Of a DNA stretch of 64,000 nucleotides, positions 53,023-63,917 are shown one piece after another (positions within the stretch are counted from its first letter, which is position 1; the number at the start of each line of letters is the position of its first letter). The notes under the pieces were generated by a model. That model made no database searches and was not told where the DNA came from. It saw nothing but the letters and a program-made list of their open reading frames with translations. This DNA is from Bacillota bacterium. Its GTDB lineage: Bacteria > Bacillota > Dehalobacteriia > UBA4068 > UBA4997. Made by a program: the position numbers and the translations under genes. Location of the stretch: positions 1 through 64,000 of the forward strand of contig JAETNY010000004.1 of NCBI GenBank assembly GCA_021771915.1, read 5' to 3'.

Positions 53023-53071
53023 TTGCAAATAAAACGAATGTTCGTTATAATATTTATGGAACATTTGTTTG
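53023..53071 (+). promoter_or_regulatory. SOS-type promoter with two LexA-like boxes
   Basis: ttgcaa, 17 bases and tataat (53,046-53,051) form a good promoter. The spacer contains the palindrome acgaatgttcgt (53,034-53,045), and ggaacatttgtttg (53,058-53,071), which agrees at 12 of 14 positions with the Gram-positive form CGAACATTTGTTCG of the LexA site, follows the -10. Damage-induced control of the polymerase behind it is the likely purpose. Confidence 0.65.
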
Positions 53072-53105
53072 TAATAATTGTTGGATTTTGTGCTGTGGGT
53101 GTGAG

Positions 53106-54383
53106 ATGATGATTGCTAAAAACAAAACATATCTATGCATTGATTTGAAATCATTTTATGCTTCTGTTGAATGCGTGGAGCGAGGTCTTAATCCTATGAC
53201 GACTAAGCTGGTGGTAGCAGACCCGGAGCGTGGCGAGAAAACTATTTGTTTGGCTGTAAGTCCTGCTTTAAAAGCTTTGGGCGTATCGAACCGTTGTCGG
53301 GTTTTTGAAATACCGCCCAGTTTAGATTATATTATGGCGCCGCCACGTATGCAGCTTTATATTAATTATGCGGCGGAGGTTTACGGTGTTTATTTGCAGT
53401 ATATTGCCAAAGAGGATATCCATGTTTATTCAGTTGATGAAGCTTTTTTGGATATTACGCCTTATTTGCATACTTATGGTCTGACGGCACGGCAGTTGGC
53501 GCAGAAGCTGATGCAAAAGGTTTTGCAACGAACCGGGCTGCGAGCAACCTGTGGCATTGGTAGTAATTTATATCTGGCGAAGATTGCTCTGGATATCATG
53601 GCCAAGCATGCTTCTGATTTTATTGGTTGTCTTGATGAAAACAGCTATCAGGAGAAACTTTGGGAACACCGGCCATTGACAGATTTTTGGCGAATTGGTC
53701 GTGGTACGGCGCAGCGTCTGGCGCGTTATGGTATCAGTACCATGCGCCAGATTGCACAGGCTGACGAAATGTTGATTTATCGATTGTTTGGTATAGATGC
53801 AGAGTTGTTGATTGACCATGCCTGGGGCAGAGAGTCGACGACGATTGCTGATATTAAGGCTTATCGTCCTAAAAGCAACTGCCTTGGCAGTGGTCAGGTT
53901 TTGATGCGTGATTATTCCTTTACAGAAGCAAAGTTAATCGTTAAGGAAATGATAGATACATTATGTCTTGAATTGGTGGATAAGGAAATGGTTACTTCCC
54001 ATATCAGCATGTATGTGGGTTACAGCAATAGTTTACATGCTGCTGCGGCTAAAGGTAATGCCAATTTATCAATGCCTGCTAATTCTGATTTGGTTTTAAT
54101 TCCGGCGGCTTTGGCTTTATTTGAACGGATTGTGGATGTCAGTCAGCCAGTGCGGCGTATCAATATCAGCTTTAATAATTTGCTGCCGGAGGGCAATCAG
54201 CAGTTAAATTTGTTTAATAATATTGATGCTGTGCTGCAAAAAGAGCGAGTTGTGCAGCGTACTGTTTTGCACATCAAACAAAAATATGGCCGAAATAAGA
54301 TTTTAAGAGGAATGAATTTTGCGCCTGGCGCTACCGGGAGAGAACGTAATCAGCAGATTGGAGGACATAAGAGTGGTGAATAA
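53106..54383 (+). CDS. Y-family DNA polymerase (UmuC/ImuB-like)
   Basis: 425 residues from ATG 53,106. Catalytic motifs LCIDLKSFYASVE and HVYSVDEAFLDI hold the metal-binding acids; thumb and little-finger regions follow. It is the Gram-positive UmuC/UvrX-type lesion-bypass polymerase by its association with YolD. A QLNLF motif (about 380) can bind the sliding clamp. The stop overlaps the start of the YolD gene. Confidence 0.9.
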   Translation: MMIAKNKTYLCIDLKSFYASVECVERGLNPMTTKLVVADPERGEKTICLAVSPALKALGVSNRCRVFEIPPSLDYIMAPPRMQLYINYAAEVYGVYLQYIAKEDIHVYSVDEAFLDITPYLHTYGLTARQLAQKLMQKVLQRTGLRATCGIGSNLYLAKIALDIMAKHASDFIGCLDENSYQEKLWEHRPLTDFWRIGRGTAQRLARYGISTMRQIAQADEMLIYRLFGIDAELLIDHAWGRESTTIADIKAYRPKSNCLGSGQVLMRDYSFTEAKLIVKEMIDTLCLELVDKEMVTSHISMYVGYSNSLHAAAAKGNANLSMPANSDLVLIPAALALFERIVDVSQPVRRINISFNNLLPEGNQQLNLFNNIDAVLQKERVVQRTVLHIKQKYGRNKILRGMNFAPGATGRERNQQIGGHKSGE

Positions 54384-54726
54384 GCCAAAAAACTCAATGT
54401 CACCAGCAGAAAGAGCCAAGCAATTTATGCCTTTTGCGGCTGTTAAGGGACTTAATGCAGCGTTGCGTCGCAAAGAACAGGAAATGGGTTTGGTTTCGCC
54501 CAAGCTTTTGGCTGATGAGGCTGCGGCGGAATTGGACGCTAAACTGCGGCAGTTGCAAAAGGGCAGTCTTGTTGCAGTGACATATTTTGTCAACGGTCAA
54601 TATTTGCAAAATAGCGGTCAGATACTGGTTTTGGATAAGATACATCGCTGCTTATTACTGTCTGGCGTTAGACCGTTGCAAATAGCTTTTGACGATATCA
54701 TAGATATAAAATCAGCGATAGATTAA
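54373..54726 (+). CDS. YolD-like family protein
   Basis: 117 residues from GTG 54,373 (ggagg 9-13 bases before); overlaps the polymerase stop by 11 bases. SPAERAKQFMPFAAVKGL is the YolD signature. YolD-like proteins are small partners encoded after UmuC-type polymerases in Gram-positive bacteria and probably regulate them. The stop overlaps the stop region of the convergent surface-protein gene by four bases. Confidence 0.85.
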   Translation: MVNKPKNSMSPAERAKQFMPFAAVKGLNAALRRKEQEMGLVSPKLLADEAAAELDAKLRQLQKGSLVAVTYFVNGQYLQNSGQILVLDKIHRCLLLSGVRPLQIAFDDIIDIKSAID

Positions 54727-57700
54727 TGTTGTGTGGGATAAATTTCCAGCCAGATTTCAGTATCATTTTCAATGATATAAGTATGCGTGTGGACAGCTTC
54801 CAGCAAATCTGCATAAAACCAGGCATTTTCAGGATTATCAGGCCAATTTTGATATATTGCAAGTTTGGTTATATCTGCCTGGCGGTTAAGCATATTGTTT
54901 AATATACTGACAGCCTCCGCCCGGTTGATTGGCTGGTTGGGAGCAAAGCTATTATCGGGATAGCCCTTAATCCAACCATGCATGGCTGCCTGCTTGATAT
55001 AAGTTTCAGCCCAATGGTTGGCAATATCATAAAAATTGCTTGTTGGTATATTTGATGAATAATTATTGCCTAAATTTGAGTTTGGACTGTTTAAATTATT
55101 AAAACGTATTAACATTGTGATAAATTCAGCACGCGTTAGATTTTGATTAGGTCGCAGGGTTCCGTCTGCATAGCCCTGTATCAGTCCATTTTGTTGTAAT
55201 ATAGCCAATTCTGTATAATACCAGGCGTTTGTCTGCACGTCTTCTGCTATGCAATAAAGTGGCTCCGTTTTGGCCGGCTCCGGCAGCAAGCGATAAAGCA
55301 TCACAACTGCTTCGGCGCGCGTAACATAATTTAGCGGCTTGATAGTGTTATCTTGGTAGCCTTGAATATATGCTTTGTGTATTAGGTTAGAAACCAGAAT
55401 TTCAGGTTGTGCTATTTCGACAATATCTTCATTGTCAGAGTTATCGTTGGGAGAATTTATAACAGGCTTTTCTGAGGGAGGTGGAAGTTGCCATACTGCA
55501 TATAGCGTTTGGCTTGGCTGATTTTGGGTTAAATGTAATTTATCGCCAGCCTGATAATCGCTTTGCAGGGCTTTGGGGTTTAGTGACCAGCCTGCAAAAA
55601 TATAACCAGGACGCTGTGGTTGTTCCGCCGTAATTTCAAAGATATGGCTGGTCGCAGAACTGTATTGAACCTGCTCGGCTGGTGTGTTATTGCCGCCGTT
55701 GCTGTCATAGTACAGTCCATAGGCTGTTTGTGGTAAATCCAACGGCGGTTTTGGTTCGACAATTGGTGGTTTGTCCGGATTGGCAGGGTTAAACTGCCAA
55801 ACAGCATAAAGTGTAAGTTTAGGTTTCTTGCTGCGCAGGATAATAATATCCTGGGGTTGATAAACTGGGTTTAAGGCATTTTGCTGTTTTGCCCAACCTA
55901 AAAAACGATAATTTGGACGTATGGGCGTTTCTTTGGGAATAACGAAAAGAAAGGTTTGGTCATAACTGGAAGCTGTTTGCGGAAATGGTGCATATTGACC
56001 ACCGTTGGAGTTAAAGATTAAGCTATAATTATAAATGGGCGGAATTTCTGGTTCTGGTGTATAAACGACCGGAAAACATGGCAGGTTTTGGTTATTTTTG
56101 CGCCAAATATTGGCTTTATGGTCATAAATCAGTTCAATATTTTGTTCGGCGTTGACATTTGCAGCTAATTTATGTGCGCCATAGCTGACTTGATAAGCGT
56201 TAATATATGGTTGTGATTTGAATGTAAGCTGGCAGGTATAACAATTTTGTTCATTAATCTGCACAGGGCCGATTTGTAAGCCATCGGACATAATACCATA
56301 TGTTATTGGATAATGTTCACGATGTTTATGTTCTGTTTCTATACATTTAACAGTAACCAGAAATGGGGTTTCCAAAATTTGCATTAAATCTGTGGTTGTG
56401 GGCTGACTGGGGGTAATGCAGGAAATATTAAAACTGGGCGCTGTAAAATCTGGTTGTAGTATCCATTTGGCATATTCTTCAACATAAAGCAAACTGAAAC
56501 TTTGCGGTTGTTGACTGGTGCTGGCAATTTGGTGGCCGTTTAGCTGTTCATTATAGGCCTTTAAATATAAATCTGGTTTAACGCTGAAACAGGCAATAAA
56601 ATGACCGTTAGTAGTTTGTGTAATATCATAGCTATAACTTTCTGACAGCAACGGCCAGCTGATAGTTTCATGACCGCTGGCTGAATTGGTGCAGATAAGT
56701 TTTACGGCCTGATTGCCTAAAAGCTGTTGTAAATCTGACAATGTTGGCGCTTGTGGTTGGTTGCGTTGCCAAACAGCATATAGAATTAAATGTTTTTTAT
56801 TGGTAAACATGGTTTGGCCCGGCAGACAATCCGGTTTTTCGGCATATGGCGTAAAGGCCCAGCCCAAAAAGGTGTAATTGAGGCGCTCTGGCTTTTCTGT
56901 TGCCAGTTTAAATAAACAGTTAGCATTATTACCATAAGCAATTTGCATAATCGGTGGATTTTGGCCGCCATTGGCGTCATAAATCAGCGTATATTTAACT
57001 GAATCGGTCGTTGATGCTGGAAGCCAGACGGCAAAAAGTGTATTGTCAGTATTGTTTGTCAAAAAGTCGTCGCCGGGTTGATATTCTGCATACGCATCGT
57101 CCGCAATTATGTTCCAGCCTAAAAATACATAGCCATCGCGTTGCGGTTTTTGGTCGGAAATTTTGAATGTATAAGTTGAGGCCGTGGAATAGACCAGCTG
57201 GGTTTGTGGTGCATTGCTGCCGCCGTTAGCTTGGTAGGTTAAGATGTAAAGTTGCTCAGGTTCTGGTGTAATTTGTTGTTGCCAAACGGCGTAAAGTGAA
57301 AGTTCTTTAGTTATTATGGTTAGTTCGGTGTTAGGCCTAAAATCTGGCGTGATAGCATGTGGATTTTGGCTCCAGCCTAAAAAAATATAGCCGGGACGTT
57401 GGGGTGTTTGCGCTGGAATGGTGAAAGTATAGTATTGTTCATGAGTTCGGGCGATTTGTGCAGGCGGTGCGTCACTGCCGCCATTTGCATCAAAATACAG
57501 GCTGTAAATAAATTGAGGCTGTTCCTGCCAAACAGCATAAAGCATAGTAAAGGTTTTTACGGTTTGTATCTTCTCTCCAGGCTGATATTCAGGTCGTTCA
57601 GCGTTTGGTGATTTGGCCCAACCCAGAAAAATATAACCTGACCGTTGAGGAATTTTATCAGATAGTTGAAAAATACAGCCGCTGATGCCTGATTCAATGC

Positions 57701-58346
57701 TTTGGACGGCTGGTATATTTTCCGCATCATCGGCATTGTAAACCAGCGTATAAACTAATTTGGGTTGTTCCTGCCAAACGGCATAAAGAATATTTTGTTT
57801 ATTAATAGTACTGAAAATATCGCCGGAAAAATATTCTGCCTCGGTGGCATCTGGGGTAAGACTCCAGCCAATAAAATCAAACCCGGGGCGATTTGGCTCT
57901 GAATCTGTGATTATGAATTGACAAAACAATACACCGTCAGGAGCAGTTTGGGCTGTAGGCGGATTGCTGCCACCATTAACATCATAAAACAGAATAAAAG
58001 TGGACTGTTCCGGACGCCATACAGCATATAATGCAAATACTTCGGCATTGGTTCTTAGATAGTCACCCGGTTGGTACTCTGCAATTTCAGCGTCTGGCTT
58101 GTGAGCCCAGCCAAAGAATGTATAGCCTGTGCGTTTGGGAATATCTCGTGGAATAATAAATTCTTGCATGTTTGTAAGCTGTTCTGTAAATATAATATCA
58201 CTGCCATCATTGATATATAAAATTAAATGTTGAGTAGTCAGGGGGGAATCTGGCAGTGGGATAAGTTCCGCAGCGGCATGGTTGGTAAAAAGAAAAATCT
58301 GCGTTGAGAGAACGCAGATAAATAGGAATGAGCGGAGTTGTTTCAT
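54723..58346 (-). CDS. SLH surface protein with InlB-type B-repeats
   Basis: 1,207 residues: a signal peptide (about 1-26), about nine units of 75 residues with DANGG...P.R.GY.FLGW...YAVWQ (InlB B-repeat, Listeria-Bacteroides repeat family) in two blocks (about 40-540 and 760-990), an unmatched region between them (about 545-755), and three SLH domains from about residue 1,020. It is a long fibrous cell-wall protein for adhesion or surface structure. Its C-terminal end after the last SLH domain is built like that of the ICE surface protein, so both use the same wall anchor. Confidence 0.88.
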   Translation of the reverse strand: MKQLRSFLFICVLSTQIFLFTNHAAAELIPLPDSPLTTQHLILYINDGSDIIFTEQLTNMQEFIIPRDIPKRTGYTFFGWAHKPDAEIAEYQPGDYLRTNAEVFALYAVWRPEQSTFILFYDVNGGSNPPTAQTAPDGVLFCQFIITDSEPNRPGFDFIGWSLTPDATEAEYFSGDIFSTINKQNILYAVWQEQPKLVYTLVYNADDAENIPAVQSIESGISGCIFQLSDKIPQRSGYIFLGWAKSPNAERPEYQPGEKIQTVKTFTMLYAVWQEQPQFIYSLYFDANGGSDAPPAQIARTHEQYYTFTIPAQTPQRPGYIFLGWSQNPHAITPDFRPNTELTIITKELSLYAVWQQQITPEPEQLYILTYQANGGSNAPQTQLVYSTASTYTFKISDQKPQRDGYVFLGWNIIADDAYAEYQPGDDFLTNNTDNTLFAVWLPASTTDSVKYTLIYDANGGQNPPIMQIAYGNNANCLFKLATEKPERLNYTFLGWAFTPYAEKPDCLPGQTMFTNKKHLILYAVWQRNQPQAPTLSDLQQLLGNQAVKLICTNSASGHETISWPLLSESYSYDITQTTNGHFIACFSVKPDLYLKAYNEQLNGHQIASTSQQPQSFSLLYVEEYAKWILQPDFTAPSFNISCITPSQPTTTDLMQILETPFLVTVKCIETEHKHREHYPITYGIMSDGLQIGPVQINEQNCYTCQLTFKSQPYINAYQVSYGAHKLAANVNAEQNIELIYDHKANIWRKNNQNLPCFPVVYTPEPEIPPIYNYSLIFNSNGGQYAPFPQTASSYDQTFLFVIPKETPIRPNYRFLGWAKQQNALNPVYQPQDIIILRSKKPKLTLYAVWQFNPANPDKPPIVEPKPPLDLPQTAYGLYYDSNGGNNTPAEQVQYSSATSHIFEITAEQPQRPGYIFAGWSLNPKALQSDYQAGDKLHLTQNQPSQTLYAVWQLPPPSEKPVINSPNDNSDNEDIVEIAQPEILVSNLIHKAYIQGYQDNTIKPLNYVTRAEAVVMLYRLLPEPAKTEPLYCIAEDVQTNAWYYTELAILQQNGLIQGYADGTLRPNQNLTRAEFITMLIRFNNLNSPNSNLGNNYSSNIPTSNFYDIANHWAETYIKQAAMHGWIKGYPDNSFAPNQPINRAEAVSILNNMLNRQADITKLAIYQNWPDNPENAWFYADLLEAVHTHTYIIENDTEIWLEIYPTQH

Positions 58347-58554
58347 TATTTTTTTCCTCTATACTAATTTTTTAGATTAATTCGTTAAAATTTTCATTTT
58401 AAAATAGTTTGTTGTGTGATTTTGCATAGGCTATTTATTAATAAAATGTCTAATTTTATCTATTATAATATATTTTTTGTACATCTGCAAGTATTTTGGC
58501 GATTTTTAGCATTGGTGGTTTAAAAAATTTTTCAGCAAATTTATAAAATAAATA

Positions 58555-58583
58555 TTTACTTAAGGCAAAAAAAAGTGTATAAT
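58555..58583 (+). promoter_or_regulatory. Promoter of gdhA
   Basis: tttact, 17 bases and tataat (58,578-58,583), about 73 bases before the start. The 309 bases between the SLH gene and gdhA hold only control sequence and no gene. Confidence 0.5.
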
Positions 58584-58595
58584 TATAAGATGTAA

Positions 58596-59990
<1,395 letters not shown>

Positions 59991-60000
59991 TTTGATAATA

Positions 60001-60030
60001 AAAAGGCGCTTTGTAAAGCGCCTTTTTATT
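60001..60030 (+). terminator. Terminator after gdhA
   Basis: aaaaggcgcttt and aaagcgcctttt pair perfectly, with T residues after the stem and A residues before it, so it can act for the convergent gene too. Confidence 0.9.
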
Positions 60031-61756
60031 ATCTATTTTTGTTGCTTAAATTACGATAAAGTAGGGTAACAATTTGACCGCGTGTACAGGTCTGTTGCGG
60101 TTCAAATGTGGTGGGCGTAGTGCCTGTAGTAATATTTTGTTCCACTGCCCAGGCAACGGCTAGATTATAGGCTGTATTAACAGGAACGTCCGCAAAGTTG
60201 GAAACTGTTTCCGGGGTTGGGCTGCCTGCGGCCAGCCACATATAGTTGACTGTCATGGCGCGAGTGCATGGTGTGTCACCAGCAAAGCGGTTGCCGGCAA
60301 CTATACCGTTTTCCACTGCCCAAAGCGCGGCATCATAATAGTAGTCACTTTTTTGCAAATCGCGAAAAGGATTGGGTATAGATGATTGAGGACTACCATA
60401 AGCACGCCAGAGTAGGGTAATAATTTGGGCTTTGTTACAGGTGTTATCCGGTTCAAAGCTGGTATCTGACGCTCCTTTTGTTATTCCTTTGGTTACTGCC
60501 CAAGCCACAGGTTGGGCAAAATAATCACTGCTTTGCACGTCAAGAAATGGTGTTTCAGTATATTCCGGTTGGATTGGCTCTGGATTTGGTTGGTCGGTTT
60601 GCGGTATCGCGGTATCAAATTCTCCAAGATTAAAAAATTCTACATCATAAGTTAAGGTAACTTTGCGCCCGTCAAGATATTGCAGGCCGCTGATGCTGAT
60701 ATTGTAGCTGCCCAGATATTCAGAAATATCATTTGGACGAAAAATAATGCAGTTGTTCATGCTATCTTTGGCTGTTTCAATCACATCTACATTAAAATAC
60801 TTACCACTGTCAGCAGCTTTATAGTTATCACCAGCAAAATGCCATTTCTCACCGTCCATTGCGCGCGTTACATTTATATGTATAGCATAAATATCCGGAG
60901 TTTTAAATTTATCTGGATTTAAAATTATACTCCAAGGCGTATCAGCGCTAAAAATGTCGCTGGGGAAATTGCCTGAGGACGGCCAGGCAATATAATCATA
61001 GTTATAAGCAGCATTGTTGGTTGTTTCCTGACCCAAAGCAGGGTTAAGCAACCAACGACGATGCATAACTGTAGCTATATTTTCGGATTGAAAATCGGCA
61101 ATCATTGCGTCTGGCCAGTCAGTAAACTGGTCAGCGCTATTTTTATCCAGTGTGACCGTTGGCAGACTGACAATTTGCCGCAGAGCATTCAGACGCGTTA
61201 AAGCTGCCTGCCAGGCATTGTTCTGATTTACAAAATCTTCAGCTGAAAAATCAAACTTGGGCGCTGCGGCCAGAATCTGCCGAATTTGTCCCTGACTTAA
61301 CTTGCTAACGACTTGACAGCCGCTTCCCTTATGTAATACTTCATCAAGGTTAGGGGTTATGGTCTGTCCATTCTGATTTTGCTCGCTTGTATTTACATCG
61401 TCAGTATTTACTGCCTGCGGATTGGAACGTCGCCAGGCGGCAATCTGATATTCAGAAACAGCCGGCTGCATACGTAATTTAATAGTTTTGCCACATGATT
61501 TGCAGGTATAAGTATATTCTCCCTCATTAGTCAAACTGGGAATAACAGTAATACGTCCGTCCCAATAATGTTGCCCCTCCGGGCGATTTGGGCAGTCGTT
61601 CGGCCCCAAATCCTGAATAAAAAGTTCATCAATGCTATATGCACGATTATATTCTGGCTGTTCGTCAGCCCAGACCGGATTGATGTTAAAACAGAATAGA
61701 CTGCTTAAAACCAGCAGCCAGGCAATTATTTGTAGATTAAAAAAATTTTTTTTCAT
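60029..61756 (-). CDS. CAP-domain surface protein with SLH anchor
   Basis: 575 residues from the ATG at 61,756 (gaggag site). A signal peptide (1-31), one Cys-x2-Cys unit (GEYTYTCKSCGKTIKL, about 75-90) like those of the ICE surface protein, a CAP-like domain (LTRLNALRQIVSLPTVTLD and HRRWLLNP, about 185-260), a beta-rich part, and three SLH domains from about 400. CAP domains are widespread exported proteins of unclear action in Bacillota. The SLH copies have the FEPDNTCNKAQIITLL form. Confidence 0.8.
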   Translation of the reverse strand: MKKNFFNLQIIAWLLVLSSLFCFNINPVWADEQPEYNRAYSIDELFIQDLGPNDCPNRPEGQHYWDGRITVIPSLTNEGEYTYTCKSCGKTIKLRMQPAVSEYQIAAWRRSNPQAVNTDDVNTSEQNQNGQTITPNLDEVLHKGSGCQVVSKLSQGQIRQILAAAPKFDFSAEDFVNQNNAWQAALTRLNALRQIVSLPTVTLDKNSADQFTDWPDAMIADFQSENIATVMHRRWLLNPALGQETTNNAAYNYDYIAWPSSGNFPSDIFSADTPWSIILNPDKFKTPDIYAIHINVTRAMDGEKWHFAGDNYKAADSGKYFNVDVIETAKDSMNNCIIFRPNDISEYLGSYNISISGLQYLDGRKVTLTYDVEFFNLGEFDTAIPQTDQPNPEPIQPEYTETPFLDVQSSDYFAQPVAWAVTKGITKGASDTSFEPDNTCNKAQIITLLWRAYGSPQSSIPNPFRDLQKSDYYYDAALWAVENGIVAGNRFAGDTPCTRAMTVNYMWLAAGSPTPETVSNFADVPVNTAYNLAVAWAVEQNITTGTTPTTFEPQQTCTRGQIVTLLYRNLSNKNR

Positions 61757-61970
61757 TTTGCGGCTCCTCAACTTAATTTTTTTGGTTAAAACACAACTAT
61801 AATCATAGATTAGCACGAAAAAAAGTATATGTCAACACTTTTGTGCAACTTTATGCATTTTAATTAAATACTTCGTTTCAGAAGTTACCATGACTGAGCA
61901 ATGAGCATAAGAAATATCTTTATATTGATATGGTATAGTATAGTGGGGTGCAGCACAAAGCCGAATAAAA

Positions 61971-61999
61971 CAAAAGCTGTCAAAATAAGACAGCTTTTG
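61971..61999 (-). terminator. Terminator downstream of tRNA-Gly
   Basis: On the minus strand caaaagctgtc and gacagcttttg pair and are followed by tttt. It lies 14 bases past the CCA end of the tRNA. Confidence 0.8.
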
Positions 62000-62012
62000 G
62001 TAATTATCAATA

Positions 62013-62086
62013 TGGAGCGAGTGAAGGGAATCGAACCCTCGCTAAAAGCTTGGGAAGCTCTTGTTCTGCCATTAAACTACACTCGC
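62013..62086 (-). tRNA. tRNA-Gly (anticodon CCC)
   Basis: On the minus strand the 7-base acceptor arms gcgagtg and cactcgc pair, the T arm carries GGGTTCGATTCCC, and the anticodon loop is TTCCCAA, giving anticodon CCC. The CCA end is encoded (62,013-62,015 on the complement). No mobile element is joined to it. Confidence 0.92.
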
Positions 62087-62213
62087 ACGGTGTTTGTATA
62101 TTATATCACTTTGGCGAGAGTTTGTAAAGGGTTTTTTGCTAAGTTTTGGTTGTAAATTTTAATATAGAGGGTAGGGGCTGCTATTGCAAGCCGCCCCTAC
62201 CCAGTTAGAGAAA

Positions 62214-63917
62214 TTATTTGTCAATTTCAGGATATTGCAGCGCAGCAAACCCTTCCTTGCCAGTGCGTACCTGAATAACATTTTTTACATCATAAACAAA
62301 AATCTTGCCGTCGCCATATTTTCCAGTATAAAGTACCTGGGTGGCAGCATGCACAATATCTTCCACTGGTACTTTGCTTACTACAACTTCCACCTTAACT
62401 TTTGGTAGCAGTTTTGTTTCCATGGCGATGCCGCGGTAAAATTCAGTAGCACCTTTTTGCAGACCGCAGCCCATAACATTGGTGACAGTCATGCCCGTAA
62501 CTCCAATGGCAGAAAGAGCATTTTTTAGAAGTTCAAAGTGGGTGCGTCGGGTGATTATAACTACTTTGCTGATATGCTGATTGTCAGCAGTAGAGTCAGG
62601 TGCGGTTGTAATAATTGGAACAGGCATATGGGCTACGTTGTTCTGGATATTTTCTTCGTCTTCATATATGTTATGTGTTACCGACATAAAATCTGCATAG
62701 GAGTTTACCAGTCCATGTTCAGTGATGTCCAAACCGGCAATTTCCTCGGCTGGAGTAACGCGCAGTCCAATCGTCTTATTGAGTATACTGAAGATGATGA
62801 ACATACTTATAACTACCCAGGCAATTACGCTGATTACGCCCAACAGCTGCACACCTAAAAATCGAGCGCCGTGTCCATAAAGCAAGCCCTCGTCCAGCGA
62901 TAAAAGACCAGGCAAGATAGTGCCGGCGGCTCCGCAGACTCCGTGTACGGAAATGGCGCCGACTGGGTCATCTATTTTCAAGACTTTATCAATAAATTCC
63001 ACAGCCAGAACAACTAAAACACCGCAAATTGCGCCGATAACAGCTGCGCCCAGTGGTGAAACAACATCACAGCCAGCTGTGATACCTACCAGACCAGCTA
63101 AAGCGCCATTTAAGGTCATGGAAACGTCAGGTTTGCCATAGCGAACCCATGTAAGCAGCATGGTTGTCAGTGTGGCCATTGCCGCAGAAAGATTGGTCGT
63201 GACAAAAATCGACGAAGCGGCAATAGCACTGACATTGGAAGATATGGAAACGGTTGAGCAGCCGTTAAAGCCAAACCAGGCAAACCAGAGAATGAACACG
63301 CCCAAAGCGCCCAGAGTTAAACTATGACCAGGAATGGCGTGGCTTTTCCCGTTGCTGTCATATTTTCCGATACGTGGGCCAATCATTGCTGCGCCAACCA
63401 GTGCAGCCACGCCGCCTACCATATGTACGGCAGTAGAGCCAGCAAAATCATGAAACCCCAGCTGACTTAACCAGCCTCCGCCCCAAATCCAATGGCCGGA
63501 AATGGGATAGATGCAGGCGCTGATTAATAGTGAGTATAAACAATAGGTAACAAATTTAGTGCGTTCAGCCATTGCACCAGAAACGATTGTTGCAGCTGTG
63601 GCGCAGAATACGGTTTGAAAAATGATGAATGCAAATGATGTATAGCTGCCATCTGCACTGTAATCACCGCGTATTAAAAAATCTGGTGCACCAATAATGC
63701 CCATAATGTCTGTACCAAACATTAAACCAAAGCCTAACAGCCAGAAGACAATACTGCCGATTGCAAAATCCATAAAGTTTTTCATAATAATATTACCAGC
63801 ATTTTTTGCTCTGGTAAAACCTGTTTCCACCATGGCAAAACCGGGCTGCATAAAAAATACCAACGCAGCGCCTAAAAGTACCCAAAGCGTATCCATACCA
63901 ATAATTAAATCTTCCAT
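62214..63917 (-). CDS. amtB: Ammonium transporter fused to a PII regulatory domain
   Basis: 567 residues. Residues 1-410 are an Amt/MEP channel with eleven or so membrane segments (start GMDTLWVLLGAALVFFMQPGFAMVE, ASTAVHMVGGVAAL). After a linker (about 410-450) a PII/GlnK-like domain follows: KVVIITRRTHFELLKNALSAIGVTGMTVTNVMGCG and TGKYGDGKIFVYDV, the latter with the usual C-terminal PII motif. The T-loop region (about 485-505) is somewhat changed and lacks the uridylylation Tyr motif as far as I can see. So the channel carries its own gate. Ribosome site caggagtga precedes the ATG. Confidence 0.92.
   Translation of the reverse strand: MEDLIIGMDTLWVLLGAALVFFMQPGFAMVETGFTRAKNAGNIIMKNFMDFAIGSIVFWLLGFGLMFGTDIMGIIGAPDFLIRGDYSADGSYTSFAFIIFQTVFCATAATIVSGAMAERTKFVTYCLYSLLISACIYPISGHWIWGGGWLSQLGFHDFAGSTAVHMVGGVAALVGAAMIGPRIGKYDSNGKSHAIPGHSLTLGALGVFILWFAWFGFNGCSTVSISSNVSAIAASSIFVTTNLSAAMATLTTMLLTWVRYGKPDVSMTLNGALAGLVGITAGCDVVSPLGAAVIGAICGVLVVLAVEFIDKVLKIDDPVGAISVHGVCGAAGTILPGLLSLDEGLLYGHGARFLGVQLLGVISVIAWVVISMFIIFSILNKTIGLRVTPAEEIAGLDITEHGLVNSYADFMSVTHNIYEDEENIQNNVAHMPVPIITTAPDSTADNQHISKVVIITRRTHFELLKNALSAIGVTGMTVTNVMGCGLQKGATEFYRGIAMETKLLPKVKVEVVVSKVPVEDIVHAATQVLYTGKYGDGKIFVYDVKNVIQVRTGKEGFAALQYPEIDK

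Noticed and set aside
62013-62086. tRNA-Gly as an integration site
   Set aside because: No integrase or repeated tRNA end lies beside it; the element ends 23 kb away in cotJC.
61901-62155. An 84-codon frame near 62 kb
   Set aside because: It runs antisense through the tRNA-Gly gene and its terminator.
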